Source of the DNA: Dehalococcoidia bacterium
GTDB taxonomy: Bacteria > Chloroflexota > Dehalococcoidia > SM23-28-2
Reading direction: 5' to 3'
DNA: 56,397 nucleotides
Assembly: GCA_030615765.1 (NCBI GenBank)
Contig: JAUWYP010000012.1
Span: 1-56,397, forward strand
The translations under genes and the position numbers were made by a program. The notes under the pieces are model-generated. The model was given only the letters and a program-made list of their open reading frames with translations. It was not told the origin of the DNA and did no database searches. This document shows, one piece after another, positions 53,193 to 56,397 of the stretch. How positions within the stretch are numbered: position 1 is the first letter of the stretch; the number at the start of each line of letters is the position of its first letter.

Positions 53193-54036
53193 GGCCGACC
53201 TCCACACCCACAGCACCTACTCCGACGGCCGCCTCACTCCCACTGAGCTCATCGAGCGAGCGGCTAGCAACGGTCTCGAGGTGCTTGCTCTCACCGACCA
53301 CGACTGCACCGATGGTATTGCCGAGGCCCTGGGAGCGGCCCAGAAGCACCCTCGACTGCTCTTCATCCCCGGCGTAGAGCTGAGCACCGATCTGCCCCGG
53401 GAAGAGGTGCATGTGCTGGGCTACTTCCTCGACTGGCAGAACCCGCGCTTCCAAGACCGCCTCGCTCGCCTGCGCCGCTCGCGCCTCGAGCGAGGCCGGA
53501 AAATGCTGGCCAAGCTCAAGGGCCTGGGGATCGAAGTCTCCTGGCAACGCGTGAAGGAGATCGCCGGCGATGGCGCTGTCGGCCGCCCTCACATCGCCCT
53601 GGCCATGCTGGAGGCCGGCCACATCTCCTCCCTGGAGGAAGCCTTCGAGCGCTACCTCGCCCGCAACGGCCCCGCCTACGTGGAGCGCGAGAAGATAACC
53701 CCCACTGAGGCAGTGCAGATCCTCACCGCCGCATCTGGCCTGCCCGTCCTGGCTCACCCCCGCGACCTCCAGCACCTGGAGCCCCTCCTGCTGGAGCTCA
53801 AGGAAGCCGGCCTCATCGGCATCGAGGTCTACTATCAGGACTACGACCAACAGACCATTGAACGCCTCCTCGCGGTCGCCCACCAGCACGATCTGGTGCC
53901 TCTAGGAGGCAGCGATTTCCATGGCATCGGAGGCGCGCACGAGCGGGACCTGGGCGACATCCCCCTCCCCTTCCAGCCTGTTGAGCAACTCATCGCCTTA
54001 GCCCGTCAGCGCCAGCCCCAGCAAGCACCGCCTTAG
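53182..54036 (+). CDS. PHP-domain phosphoesterase (YciV/RNase AM-like)
   Basis: Polymerase-and-histidinol-phosphatase fold metal hydrolase. Motifs: RADLHTHSTYSDGRLTPTEL with the HxH metal pair, LALTDHDCTDGIAEAL, FIPGVELSTD, VHVLGYFLDW, GDGAVGRPHIALAMLEAG, GLPVLAHPRDLQHL, GIEVYYQDYD, and LGGSDFHGIGGAHERD with the last metal ligands. This line of motifs fits the YciV/TrpH family that trims 5' ends of RNA or 3',5'-nucleotide bisphosphates. The length is 284 residues from ATG 53182, overlapping ymdB; an RNA-turnover operon with rny and ymdB is plausible. Confidence 0.88.
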   Translation: MPSRADLHTHSTYSDGRLTPTELIERAASNGLEVLALTDHDCTDGIAEALGAAQKHPRLLFIPGVELSTDLPREEVHVLGYFLDWQNPRFQDRLARLRRSRLERGRKMLAKLKGLGIEVSWQRVKEIAGDGAVGRPHIALAMLEAGHISSLEEAFERYLARNGPAYVEREKITPTEAVQILTAASGLPVLAHPRDLQHLEPLLLELKEAGLIGIEVYYQDYDQQTIERLLAVAHQHDLVPLGGSDFHGIGGAHERDLGDIPLPFQPVEQLIALARQRQPQQAPP

Positions 54037-54195
54037 CCCCCGGCTCCCCTGCCCATCGCCACCAAGCTTCCGCTGCAACGCTGCGGCAGGCCCTACACCT
54101 ACTAGCGCTGGTTGCCAAAAAGCGCTACAGTAGCGGCAGAGACATTCTGTCAGTAGCCGTTGGAACGAGGCCCCTCATACCAGGTGGTGAATGTC
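54037..54195 (+). other. Gap upstream of nrpR
   Basis: No gene seen. It contains short palindromes AGCGCTACAGTAGCG and GACATTCTGTC (54141-54151), possible regulator sites, but no convincing promoter pair. Confidence 0.4.
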
Positions 54196-55194
54196 ATGGT
54201 TGTTCGAGAAGATGATCGTGACACCGAGAGAAAGGTCATCGCAATTCTCAAGGTCCTCAGCGAATCCTCAGAGCCGCTTGGCTCCACTTTCATTGCTCGA
54301 GCCCTCGAATCCCATGGCGTGCATCTGAGCGAAAGAACCGTCAGGTATCACCTCAAGATCACTGACGAGCGCGGCTTCACCGAACCCCGGGGCAGGGACG
54401 GAAGGGTGCTCACGCCGGAGGGGCTGGCCGAACTGAGAAGCGCCCTGGTGCCGGACCAGGTTGGTTTCGTGATCGAGAGGATCGAGCTGCTGGCCTTCCA
54501 GACCACCTTCGACCCGTTCCGACGTACCGGCCAGGTGCCAGTAAATACATCCCTGTTCCCCGAAGACAGATTCGGGGAGGCCCTGGCAGCCATGCGCGAC
54601 GCCTTCAACGCTGGCCTATGTGTTAGCGAATTGGTGGCCGTAGCCTCGCCGGGCGAGAAGCTGGGCGACCTCCTCGTCCCTGAGGGAATGGTTGGCTTCG
54701 CCACCGTTTGCAGCGCCGTCGCAAACGGAGTTCTGTTGAAAGCAGGCGTCCCCACCGACTCCAGGTTCGGAGGGGTGCTAGAGATGCGAAACTCGCGTCC
54801 CAGGAGGTTCCTAGCCATAATCACCTATGCCGGCTCCTCGCTTGACCCCTCGGAAGCCTACATCAGGGCCAGAATGACACGAGTGCGCGACGCCGCAACC
54901 ACAGGAAACGGAAAGATACTGGCCAACTTCCGGGAGATACCGGCCGCGGCAAGACCCCTCGTGGAGAGCACGGCAGCGGAGCTCAAGCAGGCCGGCATTC
55001 ACGGAATACTGCTCATGGGCGAAGCCAGCGAGCCCGTCTGCCAGATCCCCGTGGGCCTGAACAAGGTGGGAATGGTGATGCTGGGAGGAATGAACCCTGT
55101 GGCCGCTGCCGAAGAGGCTGGAATACAAGCCGACAATTTCTCGGAAAGCGGCACCATTGACTTCCAGCGCCTGGTCAACTTTCGGGAGCTGTAG
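54196..55194 (+). CDS. nrpR: NrpR-type nitrogen regulator (winged helix plus NRD/DUF128)
   Basis: A repressor known from methanogens, where it responds to 2-oxoglutarate and controls nitrogen genes. The N-terminal winged helix is clear: KVIAILKVLSESSEPLGSTF, IARALESHGVHLSERTVRYH, and DERGFTEPRGRDGRVLTPEG (residues about 13-75), then VGFVIERIELLAFQTTFDP opens a single NRD (DUF128) domain to the end (FATVCSAVANGVLLKAGVPT, FGGVLEMRN, GILLMGEASEPVCQIPVGLN, KVGMVMLGGMNPVAAAEEAG). At 332 residues it has one NRD, like NrpRI. ATG 54196 has AGGTGG 8 nt upstream. It directly precedes glutamate dehydrogenase, a nitrogen-assimilation target. Confidence 0.9.
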   Translation: MVVREDDRDTERKVIAILKVLSESSEPLGSTFIARALESHGVHLSERTVRYHLKITDERGFTEPRGRDGRVLTPEGLAELRSALVPDQVGFVIERIELLAFQTTFDPFRRTGQVPVNTSLFPEDRFGEALAAMRDAFNAGLCVSELVAVASPGEKLGDLLVPEGMVGFATVCSAVANGVLLKAGVPTDSRFGGVLEMRNSRPRRFLAIITYAGSSLDPSEAYIRARMTRVRDAATTGNGKILANFREIPAAARPLVESTAAELKQAGIHGILLMGEASEPVCQIPVGLNKVGMVMLGGMNPVAAAEEAGIQADNFSESGTIDFQRLVNFREL

Positions 55195-55316
55195 ACCGCC
55201 TTCGACAGCCAGGGGCACGCGCCCACGACCACCGCAAACCATCTCTGACGGGGCCACCCCCTGTCAATGTTCTCCAGGACGAGCTCATATGGCACCAAGA
55301 CCTCCCAGTTCGGGGC

Positions 55317-55377
55317 TTGACACATGCCCCCAAGTAGTGCACTATCGGAGCATCACCGGTTACCGATCGGCAACCGG
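55317..55377 (+). promoter_or_regulatory. gdhA promoter with palindromic candidate NrpR operator
   Basis: TTGACA (55317-55322) with a weak -10 CACTAT 17 bp later predicts a start near 55352. Just downstream lies a 22-bp palindrome (55356-55377): outer arms CCGGTT and AACCGG around the core CCGATCGG, with one mismatched pair. Placement at about +4 to +25 fits a repressor roadblock. The sequence differs from the GGAA-N6-TTCC operator of methanogen NrpR, so assignment to NrpR is inference from position. Confidence 0.6.
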
Positions 55378-55410
55378 CAACCGTTGACCGCAATCATCAG
55401 GAGGAGCACC

Positions 55411-56397
55411 ATGGCTGAGCCGACTCGAGAACTCCTATCGCCCGGCGAGATAGTGGACCCGTATGTCACTGCTCTGGCGCAGTTCGATACGGCCGCTGAC
55501 TACCTTGGCCTGGACGACTCAAACCGTCAGTACTTGCGCAACAATCGGCGAGAGCTAATAGTCCACCTGCCCGTACGTATGGACGATGGCTCCATAGCGG
55601 TGTTCTGGGGTTGCCGCGTCCAGCACAATTGGTCGCGTGGCCCAAGCAAAGGGGGCATCCGTTATCACCCCGCCGTCAGTCTGGACGAGATAAGGGCCCT
55701 GGCGATGTGGATGACCTGGAAGTGCGCCGTTGTCGACATCCCCTATGGGGGAGCCAAGGGCGGCATAGTGGTGGATCACAAGAAGCTATCAAAGCGCGAG
55801 CTAGAGAGTCTCACCCGCCGCTATGCCATCGCCATAGGCCCAGTGATCGGCCCCGACCAGGACATACCCGCTCCTGACGTGGGCACCACTCCCCAAACCA
55901 TGGCCTGGTTTATGGATGCCTACGGCGGGATGCAGAGACGTTGGACGCCGGCGGTAGTCACCGGCAAGCCCATCAGCGTTGGTGGCACCGTAGGGAGGGA
56001 TGAGGCCACCGGCGCCGGCATCATGCACGTAGTTCGGGAAGCTACCCGCCGCAACGGCCTCTCGCCGGCTGACACAACCGTAGCTATCCAGGGCTTTGGC
56101 AATGCCGGCCAGTGGTCGGCTCGCCTCCTGGCAAACCTGGGATACCAGGTGGTGGCCGTCAGCGACACATCGGGCGGCATCCACAACGGGCGTGGTCTCG
56201 ACATCGAAGCAGCCCTTACCCAGAAACTGAAGAGCGGTCGTGTCACTGACCACAAGAACGGCGACCGTATCACCAACGAGGAGCTCTTGACCCTTCCGGT
56301 GGACATCCTGGTGCCGGCCGCTTTCGAGAACCAGATCACCTCCGCCAACGCCGCCGATGTTAAGGCCAAGATCATCGCCGAGGCAGCCAACGGCCCC
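55411..56397 (+). CDS. gdhA: Glutamate dehydrogenase (Glu/Leu/Phe/Val family), 3' end outside the window
   Basis: Interconverts 2-oxoglutarate plus ammonia and glutamate. Motifs: DDGSIAVFWGCRVQHNWSRG, PSKGGIRYHPAVSLDEIRAL, MTWKCAVVDIPYGGAKGGIV with the catalytic-type Lys, GPDQDIPAPDVGTTPQTMAW, GKPISVGGTVGRDEATGAGI, and the NAD(P) Rossmann loop VAIQGFGNAGQWSARLLANL. AGGAGGAG lies before the ATG. 329 codons are visible and the frame is still open at ILVPAAFENQITSANAADVK. Its position after nrpR and the palindromic operator suggest nitrogen control. Confidence 0.94.
   Translation, partial: MAEPTRELLSPGEIVDPYVTALAQFDTAADYLGLDDSNRQYLRNNRRELIVHLPVRMDDGSIAVFWGCRVQHNWSRGPSKGGIRYHPAVSLDEIRALAMWMTWKCAVVDIPYGGAKGGIVVDHKKLSKRELESLTRRYAIAIGPVIGPDQDIPAPDVGTTPQTMAWFMDAYGGMQRRWTPAVVTGKPISVGGTVGRDEATGAGIMHVVREATRRNGLSPADTTVAIQGFGNAGQWSARLLANLGYQVVAVSDTSGGIHNGRGLDIEAALTQKLKSGRVTDHKNGDRITNEELLTLPVDILVPAAFENQITSANAADVKAKIIAEAANGP

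Overview
This window is a compact, high-G+C bacterial chromosome segment made mostly of conserved housekeeping genes, with several small accessory insertions. The organism is probably a member of the Chloroflexota, at modest confidence. The argument is the combination of an archaeal-style NrpR nitrogen regulator beside glutamate dehydrogenase, a SelB/NurA/HerA block, a fused SecDF, a B12-dependent ribonucleotide reductase, and a division/cell-wall cluster with MraZ, FtsA and FtsZ. No rRNA or tRNA gene was recognised. The window cuts aspS at the left edge and a glutamate dehydrogenase gene at the right edge.

Layout. 0-3.4 kb: aspS (minus, partial, carrying an in-frame dispersed repeat), hemW and a histone-deacetylase-fold hydrolase. 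3.5-8.9 kb: a tight operon selB-nurA-HAS-barrel protein-herA, coupling a selenocysteine elongation factor to a DNA end-processing machine. 8.9-11.3 kb: an accessory strip on the minus strand, where four small genes (a TIR/deoxyribosyltransferase-like protein, a 29-residue membrane peptide and two unknown proteins) each follow a near-identical promoter-like repeat, next to a DUF6504-like gene whose 3' end has been duplicated. 11.3-18.5 kb: secDF, cca, def and priA on the minus strand. 18.5-20.6 kb: an inserted plus-strand pair, a ParB-ASCH fusion and an unknown protein. 20.8-22.5 kb: moaB-trmD-rplS on the minus strand.

22.5-38.9 kb is the division and cell-wall (dcw) cluster: mraZ-rsmH-ftsL-ftsI-murF-mraY-murD-ftsW-murG-murC-murB-ddl-ftsQ-ftsA-ftsZ. 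It lacks murE, has a strong promoter overlapping MraZ boxes, and ends in a clean terminator. 38.9-43.6 kb: a MITE-like element, nrdR behind two NrdR boxes, three small accessory genes, then the class II ribonucleotide reductase nrdJ. 43.6-46.4 kb: a possible small structured RNA and an 875-residue SIR2-PIN fusion, the best candidate in the window for an undescribed defence protein. 46.4-54.0 kb: yggS-proC-yggT, recA-recX, and rny-ymdB-PHP. 54.2-56.4 kb: nrpR and gdhA, with a palindromic candidate operator between them.

Three themes stand out. First, a 29-bp promoter-like module is reused in front of successive unrelated small genes. Second, ftsW, yggT and recA seem to start at near-cognate codons (AUC, AUC, ACG) placed correctly behind good Shine-Dalgarno sequences. 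Third, short dispersed repeats built on CCTGAGCG and TCGAAGG have entered coding sequence in aspS and at the end of yggS. All functional assignments come from reading motifs by eye; no database search was run.
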